Shown: positions 8,397 to 17,464, numbered from the stretch's first letter. The stretch: 64,000 nucleotides of DNA from Ignavibacteriota bacterium (GCA_013112585.1 JABFGH010000004.1:124001-188000); one strand, 5' to 3'. The notes: generated from the letters alone by a model not told the origin. Translations and numbers: made by a program.

Positions 8397-9488
8397 ATGA
8401 AAAAGTTAATAATTCTAATAACGCTGTTTTCACTAACGCAATTAAATGCCCAGAGGATTAAAGATTTGGGATTTATAAACGGTGAAAGCTCGGAGCAGAT
8501 AATCGGCTACGGATTGGTTGTAGGTTTATCGGGTACAGGTGATAGTCAGCGTTCATCATTTACCGTACAGTCAATTACAAGTATGCTTAAAAGATTCGGC
8601 ATTACTGTTCCCCAAAATAATTTAAGAACCCGCAATGTTGCCGCAGTAATGGTAACGGCTACCTTGGACACTTACCTTAAACCGGGAACAAAGTTCGACG
8701 TTAACGTTGCCTCACTTGGGGATGCCCGGAGTCTTGAAGGAGGAACACTTTTGATGAGTCCTTTATCAGGAATCAGCGGCGATGTTTATGGATTTGCTCA
8801 AGGACCAATTTCCGTAGGCGGATTTGATGTTAGAACAAGAACCGGCAGCAGGAATGCAAAAAATCATGCACTTGCAGGCAGAGTACCGCAAGGTGGAAAT
8901 CTGCAGAAAGCTTTGAGTACGTCAGAAATTTCAACCAGTGAAATAACAATTTATTTAAAGGAACCTGACTTAACAACAGCAAGCAATGTAATGGATGCGG
9001 TTAATACAACATTTGGCGATGAAACTGCAAAAGCAGTCGATGCTTCAGAAATTAGAGTTACTGTGCCGGGTGAAAGACAGGATAATATTATTGGTTTTTT
9101 AAGTGAGCTTGAAGGCTTGAATGTTGAGCCGGATTTTGTTGCTAAAGTTGTGCTTAATGAAAGAACAGGAACAGTTGTATCAGGCAGTCATGTTCGCATT
9201 CAGCCGGTAACAATTTCTCACGGCGGATTAAATATTGTTATCGATTCATACCCGATAATTGCAACGCCGTCACCATTTACTTCGGGTGTTGATACAAAAG
9301 TGGTTTATGATCAAACTGCCTATGCGTCGCAGGATTCCAGCGGTACGATTGCCATTGACGGTGCTTCAAATATTCAGGAAGTAGCCGCAGCACTTAATTC
9401 ATTAAAAGTAGCACCCAGAGATATTATTGCAATTTTTCAGGCATTGAAAGAAGCAGGTGCTTTAGTAGCGGAATTGGTGATAATCTGA
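8397..9488 (+). CDS. flgI: flagellar P-ring protein FlgI
   Basis: A 363-aa FlgI, full length. The signal peptide ends near LNAQ. Family sequence is clear: RIKDLGFINGESSEQIIGYG, GLVVGLSGTGD, RNVAAVMVTA, DVNVASLGDARSLEGGTL, ERTGTVVSGSHVRI, and the C-terminal LNSLKVAPRDIIAIFQALK. It forms the periplasmic P-ring around the rod with help from FlgA. It overlaps flgJ by one base (TGATG). Confidence 0.96.
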   Translation: MKKLIILITLFSLTQLNAQRIKDLGFINGESSEQIIGYGLVVGLSGTGDSQRSSFTVQSITSMLKRFGITVPQNNLRTRNVAAVMVTATLDTYLKPGTKFDVNVASLGDARSLEGGTLLMSPLSGISGDVYGFAQGPISVGGFDVRTRTGSRNAKNHALAGRVPQGGNLQKALSTSEISTSEITIYLKEPDLTTASNVMDAVNTTFGDETAKAVDASEIRVTVPGERQDNIIGFLSELEGLNVEPDFVAKVVLNERTGTVVSGSHVRIQPVTISHGGLNIVIDSYPIIATPSPFTSGVDTKVVYDQTAYASQDSSGTIAIDGASNIQEVAAALNSLKVAPRDIIAIFQALKEAGALVAELVII

Positions 9489-10297
9489 TGAAAGAACTTC
9501 AGCTAAAAATAACGAATTCGATGAAGCATATAAACCAGCCGATTAAGCCGAAGAATATTTCTGCAGCTGAAAAAGGTAAAATGGTTAAAGCTGCAAAAGA
9601 TTTTGAGAGTTTGTTTACTTCCATGATGCTGAAGAGTATGACTAAATCTACCGGCGGAATGTTTGGTGAAAATAGTTTTGGCGGTGATTTTTATGAAACA
9701 ATTTTCCAGCAGAAAATTTCTTCCTATATATCAGAAAAAAACAGTATGGGTGTTGCTGATATGATGTATAAAAAATTAACCGGCGAAAGTTTACACGATG
9801 CTGAATTAGAGTTAAAAAAAATAAAAGCAGAAATGCCTGTAAATAAAAAAGAAGTTGATCCGGCAGTTGAATCGGCTAAACTGAAACCCAGCAGCGGAAG
9901 TGAAAACAGGCTGAATAATTATGAATCAATTATTAATGAGGCTTCAAAAAAGTTTAACGTAGATAAAAATTTAATTAAGTCTGTAATCTTTACAGAATCT
10001 GCAGCTAATGTAAAGGCTAAGTCATCTGCAAATGCAAAAGGATTAATGCAGCTGATGGATTCCACAGCAATGGATATGGGTGTTAAGAATGTTTGGGATC
10101 CAAAAGAAAATATTTACGGAGGCACTAAATATTTAGGTAAAATGCTTCGACAATATAATGGAGACGTAAAGTTATCCTTAGCTGCTTATAATGCAGGACC
10201 CGGAAATGTGAAAAAATATAATGGAGTTCCGCCATTCAAAGAAACAGAAAATTATATAACAAGAGTTTTAAGCTACTACAATTACTTAAACGGGTGA
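9488..10297 (+). CDS. flgJ: FlgJ rod-binding domain fused to lytic transglycosylase (SLT)
   Basis: A 269-aa two-domain protein. Residues about 28-100 are the FlgJ rod-cap domain (AAKDFESLFTSMMLKSM, then FYETIFQQKIS). Residues about 140-265 are an SLT-type lytic transglycosylase: the catalytic Glu in IFTESAAN, then AKGLMQLMDSTA, NIYGGTKYLGKML and LAAYNAGPGNV. Enterobacterial FlgJ instead carries a glucosaminidase domain. The combined role is to cap the growing rod and open peptidoglycan. No signal peptide is visible, consistent with flagellar type III export. It is tightly coupled to flgI. Confidence 0.9.
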   Translation: MKELQLKITNSMKHINQPIKPKNISAAEKGKMVKAAKDFESLFTSMMLKSMTKSTGGMFGENSFGGDFYETIFQQKISSYISEKNSMGVADMMYKKLTGESLHDAELELKKIKAEMPVNKKEVDPAVESAKLKPSSGSENRLNNYESIINEASKKFNVDKNLIKSVIFTESAANVKAKSSANAKGLMQLMDSTAMDMGVKNVWDPKENIYGGTKYLGKMLRQYNGDVKLSLAAYNAGPGNVKKYNGVPPFKETENYITRVLSYYNYLNG

Positions 10298-10301
10298 TAA
10301 A

Positions 10302-10766
10302 ATGAGCATAAATGAAATAATAAATTCATTAGAAACACAAATACATAACTTAAGAAACTTTTTAGTAATCATTAAATCGAAACAAGACTCGCTAATAAAG
10401 AGAGATATTGAAGCATTAAGCCTTTCGATGGAAAGTGAAGAAAAGTTTATTGCAAAAATAGATAAAGAAGAACAGAACCGATTAATGCTGATGGATAACT
10501 TAATTTCCGAGATTGAATATAATGATGACAAAAAGGAACTGCGTAAACTGCCGAACTTTATAAATGCAATTAGCGGAATTACCGAAGAAGGGGAAATTGA
10601 GCTGCTTAAAGAAAAACAGGAAGTTGTAAAAGACTTAACACAAAAAGTTATTAAAGTTAATGGAGAAAACCGCCACTTAATTGAAAATGCAAAAAGCCTC
10701 TTGAAGGAAATTATTACAGCAGCAGTTGGTGAAAGAAAACAATCAATAATAGATAGAAGAATATAA
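10302..10766 (+). CDS. flgN: FlgN-type chaperone
   Basis: A 154-aa, highly helical, charged protein placed immediately before flgK, as FlgN usually is. FlgN binds the hook-junction proteins FlgK and FlgL before export. No strong sequence motif exists for this family. Support comes from length, predicted all-helical composition (for example LIKRDIEALSLSMESEE) and the invariant flgN-flgK-flgL order. It is 4 bp after flgJ and 1 bp before flgK. Confidence 0.72.
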   Translation: MSINEIINSLETQIHNLRNFLVIIKSKQDSLIKRDIEALSLSMESEEKFIAKIDKEEQNRLMLMDNLISEIEYNDDKKELRKLPNFINAISGITEEGEIELLKEKQEVVKDLTQKVIKVNGENRHLIENAKSLLKEIITAAVGERKQSIIDRRI

Positions 10767-10767
10767 A

Positions 10768-12126
10768 ATGTCCTTATCAAGAATTTTAAATATAGCAAGC
10801 CGCGGACTCTCCACTTATCAGAGAGCCATGGATTTAACTTCGCATAATATTGCAAATGCAGGCAACTCATCATACTCAAGGCAGCGTGCGCTGCTGGGTA
10901 CAGGACGACCTGAATACTTGAATGGTTTTGAATGGGGAACAGGAGTTACAATTGATAGAATTGATCGTGTTAGAAATAAATTTGTGGATAATGAAATGCG
11001 CATAGGGCTGCAGAATTATTCGGCTAATGATAAGCGTGCATCGGTACTAAGCCGGGTAGAACAATATTTTGCAGAACCCGGAACTGCCGGATTATCAGAT
11101 TCAATCGGAAAATTCTTCAGCTCATTCAGTGAGCTTTCTGTTTCACCTAATTCCATACCGCTGCGTAATAAAGTAATAAGTCAGGCACAGCATTTGGCAA
11201 GTAATATTCAAAGTGTTTACGCAGGTGTTGATGCAATAAAAAAAGATACTTTCACAGAATTTAATTCAACTGTAAATGAAGTTAATACCTATCTTCAGCA
11301 AATACAGGAATTAAATCTCCAGATTTCAAATCAAACGCAAACCGGCGGAACAGCAAATGATTTAATGGATAGAAGAGATTTGGCAATAGATAAATTAAGT
11401 GAGCTTGTTAATATTAATGTAACTTATGATAACAGCAACTCTGCAAATATTTCCATTGGCGGAACACTTGCTGCCGATGTTGTACATGCAGTGGAGTTTA
11501 AGGCTGAGCTGAAAGATGGAAAACTTCAGATGGTTAGCGGTACAGATAATACAGCTGTTAAATTAACCGGCGGAGAACTTTCGGGACTTTCCAAAGTTTA
11601 TTCAAATGATATTCCGGCATACATAAACAAGATTGATGAAATATTTTCTACCCTGGTTGATACGGTAAATGCTCAGCATTCTACCGGTTATAATTTAGGG
11701 GATCCGCCGATAAATGGAATTAACTTCTTTAACGGTTACAGCAACGGAGTGTTAACCATAAATCAAGATATACTTGATGACCCCGCTAACATTGCTGTTT
11801 CGAGCGATGGAACATCCGGCAACGGAGATATTGCTCTAGCAATTTCCGAAATAAATAATCAATCTGTTTTAAACGGAAACACACTTATTGAAAGTTATTC
11901 GGGATTAATAAGCAGGCTTGGCACTGACATTAAAACAGCCTCCGATTCTGCCGATTCAACATATTTGGTTTTAGAACAGCTTCAATATGAAAGAGCTTCA
12001 ATTTCCGGTGTTTCGATTGATGAGGAAATGACCAATGTAATTATGTATCAAAAAAGTTACGATGCATCTGCTAAGTTAGTTAAAGTAGCTGATGAAATGT
12101 TATCCACAATAATTAATATGGTGTAG
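10768..12126 (+). CDS. flgK: hook-associated protein FlgK
   Basis: A 452-aa hook-filament junction protein HAP1. The N-terminal D0 helix is typical (LNIASRGLSTYQRAMDLTS then HNIANAGNSSYSRQR), and the C-terminal D0 helix has the conserved GVSIDEEMTNVIMYQKSY and VADEMLSTI. The middle shows LMDRRDLAIDKLSELVNI, a FlgK landmark. It is shorter than enteric FlgK (about 547), which implies a reduced variable surface domain. It is exported by the flagellar apparatus and probably chaperoned by the preceding FlgN-like protein. Confidence 0.94.
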   Translation: MSLSRILNIASRGLSTYQRAMDLTSHNIANAGNSSYSRQRALLGTGRPEYLNGFEWGTGVTIDRIDRVRNKFVDNEMRIGLQNYSANDKRASVLSRVEQYFAEPGTAGLSDSIGKFFSSFSELSVSPNSIPLRNKVISQAQHLASNIQSVYAGVDAIKKDTFTEFNSTVNEVNTYLQQIQELNLQISNQTQTGGTANDLMDRRDLAIDKLSELVNINVTYDNSNSANISIGGTLAADVVHAVEFKAELKDGKLQMVSGTDNTAVKLTGGELSGLSKVYSNDIPAYINKIDEIFSTLVDTVNAQHSTGYNLGDPPINGINFFNGYSNGVLTINQDILDDPANIAVSSDGTSGNGDIALAISEINNQSVLNGNTLIESYSGLISRLGTDIKTASDSADSTYLVLEQLQYERASISGVSIDEEMTNVIMYQKSYDASAKLVKVADEMLSTIINMV

Positions 12127-12128
12127 CT

Positions 12129-13022
12129 ATGAGAGTTTCAGATTCAATGACGGGACTTAGTCTTATCAATAACCTAAATAGAAATAAAGCATACATTGAA
12201 GAGCTTAGAACAAAGATTGCCTTAAATAGTAAAATTAGAAAACCATCTGATGAACCGATCGGCACGGCAAGAGTTCTTAATCTTACCGATCAGTTAAATG
12301 GTATCGAAACATTTACAAAAAACTCCGATGCAGGTGTTGCTTACCTGGATAACACAATTTTTCATATGGAAAGCATGCAGACAGAGATAGAAAAAATTAT
12401 GATTAACCTAGCCGACTTAAACAATGGCACTTTGCAGGACAACAAAGCTGAATATGCAGCAAAAATTGATCAGGCAATTAATACATTAATGGACTTAGCG
12501 AACTCTGAATTTGACGGTAAATATTTATTCGGCGGAACTGACCATTCCGAAAAACCCTTTGGGTATAACGCCGCGGAAACTGCAATTGAAGTAAAGGTTT
12601 CGGGAATTGACGGTGAGCAGAAAATTCAGATATCAAAACATTTAACACAAAAAATTAACATTACCGGCGAGGAACTATTCGGTCCGGTTGACGGCTCGGA
12701 TATATTTAACACATTAATTGGAATAAGAGATTCACTGGAAGCCGGGCTTGATCCTCCTCAAATGCTGATTGAGGGAGTAAGTGATTTTAATGATAAAGTA
12801 ATAAATAAATTATCAGAGGCAGGAAATTTACAAAACAGGCTTTACGATAATATGGAACTGCTGGATAATCAGGCACTGCTGCTTAATGATTTAGTTTCGC
12901 GCGAAAAGGATATTGACATGGCTGGAGCAGTAATGGAACTTCAGAATCGGGAATATCTACTGAACTTATCGTATAAATTAAGTGCTTCAATACTGCCAAA
13001 ATCTTTAATGGATTTTATGTAA
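12129..13022 (+). CDS. flgL: hook-associated protein FlgL
   Basis: A 297-aa flagellin-like junction protein HAP3. The N-terminal helix region shows the FlgL pattern KIALNSKIRKPSDEPIGTAR. FDGKYLFGGTDHSEKPF is a strong FlgL marker, and the C-terminal helix (MAGAVMELQNREYLLNLSYK) matches flagellin-family D0. It is 2 bp after flgK and overlaps the motA stop/start by one base. No flagellin (fliC) lies in the window, so the filament genes are elsewhere. Confidence 0.93.
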   Translation: MRVSDSMTGLSLINNLNRNKAYIEELRTKIALNSKIRKPSDEPIGTARVLNLTDQLNGIETFTKNSDAGVAYLDNTIFHMESMQTEIEKIMINLADLNNGTLQDNKAEYAAKIDQAINTLMDLANSEFDGKYLFGGTDHSEKPFGYNAAETAIEVKVSGIDGEQKIQISKHLTQKINITGEELFGPVDGSDIFNTLIGIRDSLEAGLDPPQMLIEGVSDFNDKVINKLSEAGNLQNRLYDNMELLDNQALLLNDLVSREKDIDMAGAVMELQNREYLLNLSYKLSASILPKSLMDFM

Positions 13023-13798
13023 TGAAAAGATACGGAGCAATAAACGGACTTATTCTCGGGGTAATTTCAATATTCGGTGCATTCCTTATCGAAGGCGGTT
13101 CGATTTCTGCTTTGTTTTTAATTGCACCTATTATTATTGTATTCGGCGGTACATTTTCGGCAGCTATAATAGGCTGCGGTTTCGATAAGTTCAAAAATAT
13201 AATTACACTTATTAAAATAGCTTATGATTCTAAGGAATATAATTTAAGAGAAATGATAAACTCTTACGTAGAATTTTCGATAATATCGAGAAGAGACGGC
13301 TTATTATCCGTTGAAAAGCATTTAGCAAGAATGGAAAATTATTTTCCGCAGAAAATTATTAAAAATGCTATTGACGGAAATGATGAAGAAGATTTAAGAA
13401 ATTTAGCTCACATAGAAATGAAAGCAATGCAGGATAGACATTACTCGAATATATTTTTATTTAGTAAAATGGGCGGTTATGCCCCTACAATGGGAATACT
13501 TGGAACAGTAATGGCTTTAATTATGACACTCGCAAATGCGGGTCAGGATCCCAACGTTTTAATAAATAATATTGCAACAGCATTTATTGCAACACTTTGG
13601 GGTGTATTTAGTGCAAATATTTTTTGGTTACCAATTGCGGATAAATTAAAACAATGTCACATGGACGAAAAGCATATGATGGAAATGTCGCTAGAAGGTA
13701 CGATAGCTCTAGTCAATGGAGAAGTTCCCTCGGTTCTGAAAGCACGCCTAATAAGCATGCTCCCTCAAAAAGAACAGTTGGAATTAATGAAAATGTAG
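13022..13798 (+). CDS. motA: flagellar stator protein MotA (set 1)
   Basis: A 258-aa MotA/PomA-family stator subunit. It has four predicted membrane helices. The first pair is at about 7-25 and 30-50, the latter ending in FGGTFSAAIIGC. The large cytoplasmic loop contains SRRDGLLSVEKHL, and the last two helices lie around GGYAPTMGILGTVMALIM and NNIATAFIATLWGVFSANI. This sequence is closer to the PomA/Bacillus MotA style than to the longer second MotA downstream. It overlaps the motB frame in an unusual way (see motB). Confidence 0.9.
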   Translation: MKRYGAINGLILGVISIFGAFLIEGGSISALFLIAPIIIVFGGTFSAAIIGCGFDKFKNIITLIKIAYDSKEYNLREMINSYVEFSIISRRDGLLSVEKHLARMENYFPQKIIKNAIDGNDEEDLRNLAHIEMKAMQDRHYSNIFLFSKMGGYAPTMGILGTVMALIMTLANAGQDPNVLINNIATAFIATLWGVFSANIFWLPIADKLKQCHMDEKHMMEMSLEGTIALVNGEVPSVLKARLISMLPQKEQLELMKM

Positions 13799-14469
13799 AT
13801 TTTGAAGAATCTCCTTTTACCGACTCATCCGATAAAGACAGGTATTTAATTACCTACGCAGATTTAATTACATTGCTGCTTGGATTATTTATAATACTTT
13901 ACGCAATTTCTAATGTAGATATTGAAAAATATAAAAGTATGATTTCAGTTATGGGAAATGTTTTTGGAAATAGCGGTGAAGTTATCGGACTTGAAAAAAA
14001 ATCAAGTATTATAAATGTTGAAGAAATTGATCAATTAAAATTCAAAGTAAATCAGCTTATTCAAGAATACGATTATGAAAACGCGGTTAAAGTTGAAGAG
14101 AACGAAAGAGGAATTATAATTAGAATTTTAGAAGAAATATTATTTGCATCGGGAAGTGCGGAACTTGGTAACAATTCCAAACAAGTGCTAAAACAGATTG
14201 GCGCTATCATACAAAGTTTGCCTAATGATATTAGAATAGAAGGTCATACGGATGATATTCCCATAAGTACGGCACAGTATCCATCAAACTGGCATCTATC
14301 GGTAACGCGTGCACTGAACACTGCATATTATTTAATAAATGATGAAAACATTAATCCTGAAAAAGTATCAATAGTAGGTTACTCCGAATATAAACCGGTG
14401 CAGCCGAATGAAGAAATAAAAAATAGAGCATTAAATAGAAGAGTAGACATAGTAATTATAAAAGAATAA
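13654..14469 (+). CDS. motB: flagellar stator protein MotB (set 1), start uncertain
   Basis: A MotB/PomB-family peptidoglycan anchor. The membrane helix carries the ion-binding Asp in ITYADLITLLLGLF. The C-terminal OmpA-like domain shows IRIEGHTDDIPI and NRALNRRVDIVI. The only ATG/GTG/TTG in frame upstream of the helix is ATG 13654, which overlaps motA by 145 bp out of frame and has no visible SD. The residues it adds are not MotB-like. A non-canonical ATT at 13783, just before the motA stop, would give a normal MotB N-terminus. I keep 13654 as the formal limit. Confidence 0.85.
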   Translation: MSHGRKAYDGNVARRYDSSSQWRSSLGSESTPNKHAPSKRTVGINENVDFEESPFTDSSDKDRYLITYADLITLLLGLFIILYAISNVDIEKYKSMISVMGNVFGNSGEVIGLEKKSSIINVEEIDQLKFKVNQLIQEYDYENAVKVEENERGIIIRILEEILFASGSAELGNNSKQVLKQIGAIIQSLPNDIRIEGHTDDIPISTAQYPSNWHLSVTRALNTAYYLINDENINPEKVSIVGYSEYKPVQPNEEIKNRALNRRVDIVIIKE

Positions 14470-14473
14470 AAAC

Positions 14474-14857
14474 ATGAAACTAAAAACTCGACATTTCGGT
14501 GAGATCGAATTTGATGAAAATCTCACAATCAAATTTCCTAAAGGTCTATTAGGCTTTGAGGATTTAACTAACTATTTGTTAATCAAAACTGAAAATGAAT
14601 TATTTTTCTGGTTAAACTCGGTTGAGAATCCCGAATTAGCTTTTCCCCTAGTTGGGTTAAGGATGATACAGGATACATACCCAACCGCAGAAGAGCATGA
14701 ACCGTTTGGGGTGACTATCCTTCATTCGGATCCGGCTCAAATAACGGTAAATCTTAAAGCACCGATTTACATTAACCAGAATGAGAAAACAGGATATCAA
14801 AAAATTATTGATGATGAAAAATTTCCTGTTGACTATAACTTATTTGTTCAGCAATAA
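14474..14857 (+). CDS. fliW: flagellar assembly factor FliW
   Basis: A 127-aa FliW, a single-domain protein that binds CsrA and flagellin so that flagellin translation matches filament export. The family pattern is visible: MKLKTRHFGEIEFDE, FPKGLLGFEDLTNYLLI, FFWLNSVENPELAFPL, then ITVNLKAPIYINQ near the C-terminus. It lies 12 bp upstream of csrA, the standard fliW-csrA pair. Known biology (Bacillus, Campylobacter) makes it the CsrA antagonist. Confidence 0.94.
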   Translation: MKLKTRHFGEIEFDENLTIKFPKGLLGFEDLTNYLLIKTENELFFWLNSVENPELAFPLVGLRMIQDTYPTAEEHEPFGVTILHSDPAQITVNLKAPIYINQNEKTGYQKIIDDEKFPVDYNLFVQQ

Positions 14858-14869
14858 GAAGGGAATCTT

Positions 14870-15103
14870 ATGCTTATTTTATCAAGGAAGAAAGGCGAAG
14901 AAATTAAGATCGGTTCCGATATTACATTAACCATATTGTCGGTTTCTGAAAATCAAATTAAAGTTGGAATTGATGCACCTAAAAACGTAGAAATTTTACG
15001 AGGTGAGTTATACAATAAAGTTAAAGAATTAACAATTGCGGCATCGCAAAAAAGCACCGAAGGCATTGCCGACATTTCTAAACTAAAATTGAATAAAAGG
15101 TAA
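14870..15103 (+). CDS. csrA: translational regulator CsrA
   Basis: A 77-aa CsrA/RsmA RNA-binding protein. It starts MLILSRKKGEEIKIG, has the strand pattern through KVGIDAPKNVEILR, and keeps the RNA-contact residues Leu4 and Arg44. A GAAGGGAA SD-like sequence precedes the ATG. It probably represses flagellin or other mRNA translation until freed by FliW. Both genes are inside the flagellar operon, so their dose follows basal-body synthesis. Confidence 0.95.
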   Translation: MLILSRKKGEEIKIGSDITLTILSVSENQIKVGIDAPKNVEILRGELYNKVKELTIAASQKSTEGIADISKLKLNKR

Positions 15104-15113
15104 AGGCAATCTG

Positions 15114-15821
15114 ATGGTTCTGAAAAAATCAGATACTCTTTTAGTTGTTGATGATTCTGATATTACAAGGCAGCTGATCAAAGATATTTTTGTAAATACT
15201 AATTTAAAAATTGTTACTTGTAATGACGGACTTGAAGGAATTAAAAAAGTGCTTGAGCATAAACCGGCTTTAATTCTTCTCGATTTAATGATGCCTGAAT
15301 TTGACGGTGTAAAAATGCTTAAAGTTATTAAACTGTTAGATGACGTGAAAAGCATACCGGTTGTTGTTATAAGTGCAAACACAAATAAAAGAAATGTAAT
15401 TGCAGCAACTGAAGCAGGTGCTGATAGAATAATACCAAAACCGTTCGATAATAATGTAATTATCGATTGTGTTAAGGAATTTATTGATTTTAAGAAAATT
15501 GAACCAAATGAAAAAAGATTGAATGAGCAAGTTTCAAATTCCGAAGTAAACGAGATAAAAAATAAATTGGAAAATTATTTTCTCGAAAGCTTTCATAAAA
15601 AGAAAGCAATGATGATAAGAGGAATTGAGACTTGCAATATTGATCGGATAAAAAATATTGTACACGAAATTAGAGGTACAGGCAGTGTGATTGGATTGCC
15701 TGAATTGACACAAATAAGTTCGGTGATTGAAAATAAACTGGAAGAACGAACGGTAAACTGGACTGAGATTGAAGAAATGAGCAGTAAATTATTCACTATA
15801 GTTAACACTTTGCAGAAATAA
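15114..15821 (+). CDS. response regulator receiver fused to an Hpt-like domain
   Basis: A 235-aa protein. Residues 1-125 are a complete REC domain: acidic pair in LLVVDDSDI, phospho-acceptor Asp in LILLDLMMPEFDG, Lys in RIIPKPFD. Residues about 150-230 form a helical bundle with IVHEIRGTGSVIGLPEL, matching the Hpt pattern H-x-x-(K/R)-G around the phosphorylated His. It could therefore accept phosphate on Asp and relay through His. Its place between csrA and the second motA suggests a motor or chemotaxis role, which is inference. No cognate full kinase is in the operon. Confidence 0.8.
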   Translation: MVLKKSDTLLVVDDSDITRQLIKDIFVNTNLKIVTCNDGLEGIKKVLEHKPALILLDLMMPEFDGVKMLKVIKLLDDVKSIPVVVISANTNKRNVIAATEAGADRIIPKPFDNNVIIDCVKEFIDFKKIEPNEKRLNEQVSNSEVNEIKNKLENYFLESFHKKKAMMIRGIETCNIDRIKNIVHEIRGTGSVIGLPELTQISSVIENKLEERTVNWTEIEEMSSKLFTIVNTLQK

Positions 15822-15833
15822 AAGAATAATAAT

Positions 15834-16691
15834 ATGTTTGTAATAATTGGTGCGGTAGTAGTAACAGTTTGTGTAATAGGCGGCTTTATGATGGCTGGCG
15901 GCAATGTGGTTCTGCTTATTCAGCCGGCGGAGTTTGTAGTGATAGGCGGTGCGGCAATCGGCAGTATTTTAATTTCATCACCCCCTGCCTTAATTAAAAA
16001 GTTACTCGCTTCTGTACCCGAAGCTATAAGTCCTAACCATTTTACAAAAAAAGATTTTTTAGATCTGCTTAAATCTTTTAACGATTTATTTCTGATTGCA
16101 CAGAGAGATGGTTTGCTTGCAATTGAGCCTCATGTTGAAAATCCGGAAGAGAGTGAAATACTTTCGAAGAATAAAAAGTTTATGGCTAATACAGTAGCAA
16201 TAAATTTCTTTTCCGATACAATGAAGGTAATGCTTTCCGGAGGTGTACCCCCGCATGAACTTGAAGGATTAATTGATAACGAAATTGAAACATACGAAAA
16301 AGAACTTCATCCAATTGCAGCATCAATGGCAAAGGTAGGCGATGCACTGCCGGGACTTGGAATTGTGGCTGCCGTACTGGGAATTATAGTAACAATGGCT
16401 TCAATTAACGATGGAGCGGAGGCAGTTGGGCGTCATGTTGCCGCTGCACTTGTTGGTACTTTTTTAGGTATTCTTTTGGCGTATGGTTTTGTAAATCCGC
16501 TTGCTCAAAATCTTGAACATATAGCTGAAGATAAAGTACAATTTATGAATACAATAAAATCATGTATAATTGGTTATGCAAAAGGTAATCCGCCAATTAT
16601 AGCTGTAGAACTTGCACGCAGAACAATTTTTTCTGATGAACGACCAACTTTTTCGGAACTTGAAGCACACATAAGAAATAAGGATAAATAA
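15834..16691 (+). CDS. motA: flagellar stator protein MotA (set 2)
   Basis: A 285-aa MotA of the longer, Escherichia-like class. Helix 1 is at the N-terminus (MFVIIGAVVVTVCVIGGFMM), then EFVVIGGAAIGSILI. The cytoplasmic loop has FNDLFLIAQRDGLLAIEPH. The final helices are ALPGLGIVAAVLGIIVTMAS and VAAALVGTFLGILLAYGFV. It is distinct from the set 1 MotA in length and sequence, so this is a second stator type, not a recent duplication. It overlaps motB by one base. Confidence 0.94.
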   Translation: MFVIIGAVVVTVCVIGGFMMAGGNVVLLIQPAEFVVIGGAAIGSILISSPPALIKKLLASVPEAISPNHFTKKDFLDLLKSFNDLFLIAQRDGLLAIEPHVENPEESEILSKNKKFMANTVAINFFSDTMKVMLSGGVPPHELEGLIDNEIETYEKELHPIAASMAKVGDALPGLGIVAAVLGIIVTMASINDGAEAVGRHVAAALVGTFLGILLAYGFVNPLAQNLEHIAEDKVQFMNTIKSCIIGYAKGNPPIIAVELARRTIFSDERPTFSELEAHIRNKDK

Positions 16692-17464
16692 TGGCAGATA
16701 ATGATTCTGCTCCGATAATAATTAAAAAAGTTAATAAGGGTCACGGCGGTCACCACGGCGGCGCATGGAAAGTTGCGTATGCTGATTTTGTAACTGCAAT
16801 GATGGCGTTATTTATTGTGCTGTGGGTGCTATCTCAAAACGACGAGGTAATTCAAGGTGTTGCCGGGTACTTTCAAGACCCGATCGGTTTTTCAAACAAC
16901 TCAACTCAAATAATTGACGGACCCGGAAGCGGGACACAAGAAGTTACTATTGACGTTGAAAGAAAACTTCGGGAAATGGAACGTGAAAGATTAGCTGAAA
17001 TGGGTCAAGAGATTGTTAATGAAATTTCATCTAATGAAGAGTTCGTTCATTTAGCGAATCAAATAGAAATTGAATTTGTTGATGAAGGAATGAGAATTGA
17101 AATGGTGGAATCTGCCGAACATGTGTTTTTCCAGATTGGAAGTTCGAACATGCAGCCGGAATCTAAAAAAATATTGAGAGATATTGGTTCGCAGCTCGCA
17201 AAAATTAATAACCTTATTGTTGTTGAGGGGCATACAGATGCCCGACCATTTGTTTCTGCCGGAGAAGATTATTCAAATTATGAATTGAGTGCAGATAGAG
17301 CAAATGCTGCAAGACGTGAACTTATTGCGGGAGGCTTGCATTCAGATAGGGTTTATGAAATAAGAGGTTATGCCGATAAAATGCTCCGGGATGAACAAGA
17401 CCCGTTTAATGTTGTTAATAGACGAATTAGTATAATAATAAAGTTTACTAAAAATGAGCGGTAA
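16691..17464 (+). CDS. motB: flagellar stator protein MotB (set 2)
   Basis: A 257-aa Escherichia-type MotB. The N-terminus has a Gly/His-rich segment (KGHGGHHGGAWKVAYADF) leading into the transmembrane helix with the ion-binding Asp (YADFVTAMMALFIVLWVLS). A plug-like YFQDP segment follows, and the C-terminal OmpA-like domain has LIVVEGHTDARPF and NVVNRRISIII. The E. coli-like helix suggests proton coupling, which is inference. It is tightly coupled to the motA at 15834. Confidence 0.94.
   Translation: MADNDSAPIIIKKVNKGHGGHHGGAWKVAYADFVTAMMALFIVLWVLSQNDEVIQGVAGYFQDPIGFSNNSTQIIDGPGSGTQEVTIDVERKLREMERERLAEMGQEIVNEISSNEEFVHLANQIEIEFVDEGMRIEMVESAEHVFFQIGSSNMQPESKKILRDIGSQLAKINNLIVVEGHTDARPFVSAGEDYSNYELSADRANAARRELIAGGLHSDRVYEIRGYADKMLRDEQDPFNVVNRRISIIIKFTKNER

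Noticed and set aside
13022-14469. motA-motB as one frameshifted fusion gene
   Set aside because: MotA ends in a normal MotA C-terminus and MotB needs its own start; no correctly phased slip site is present.
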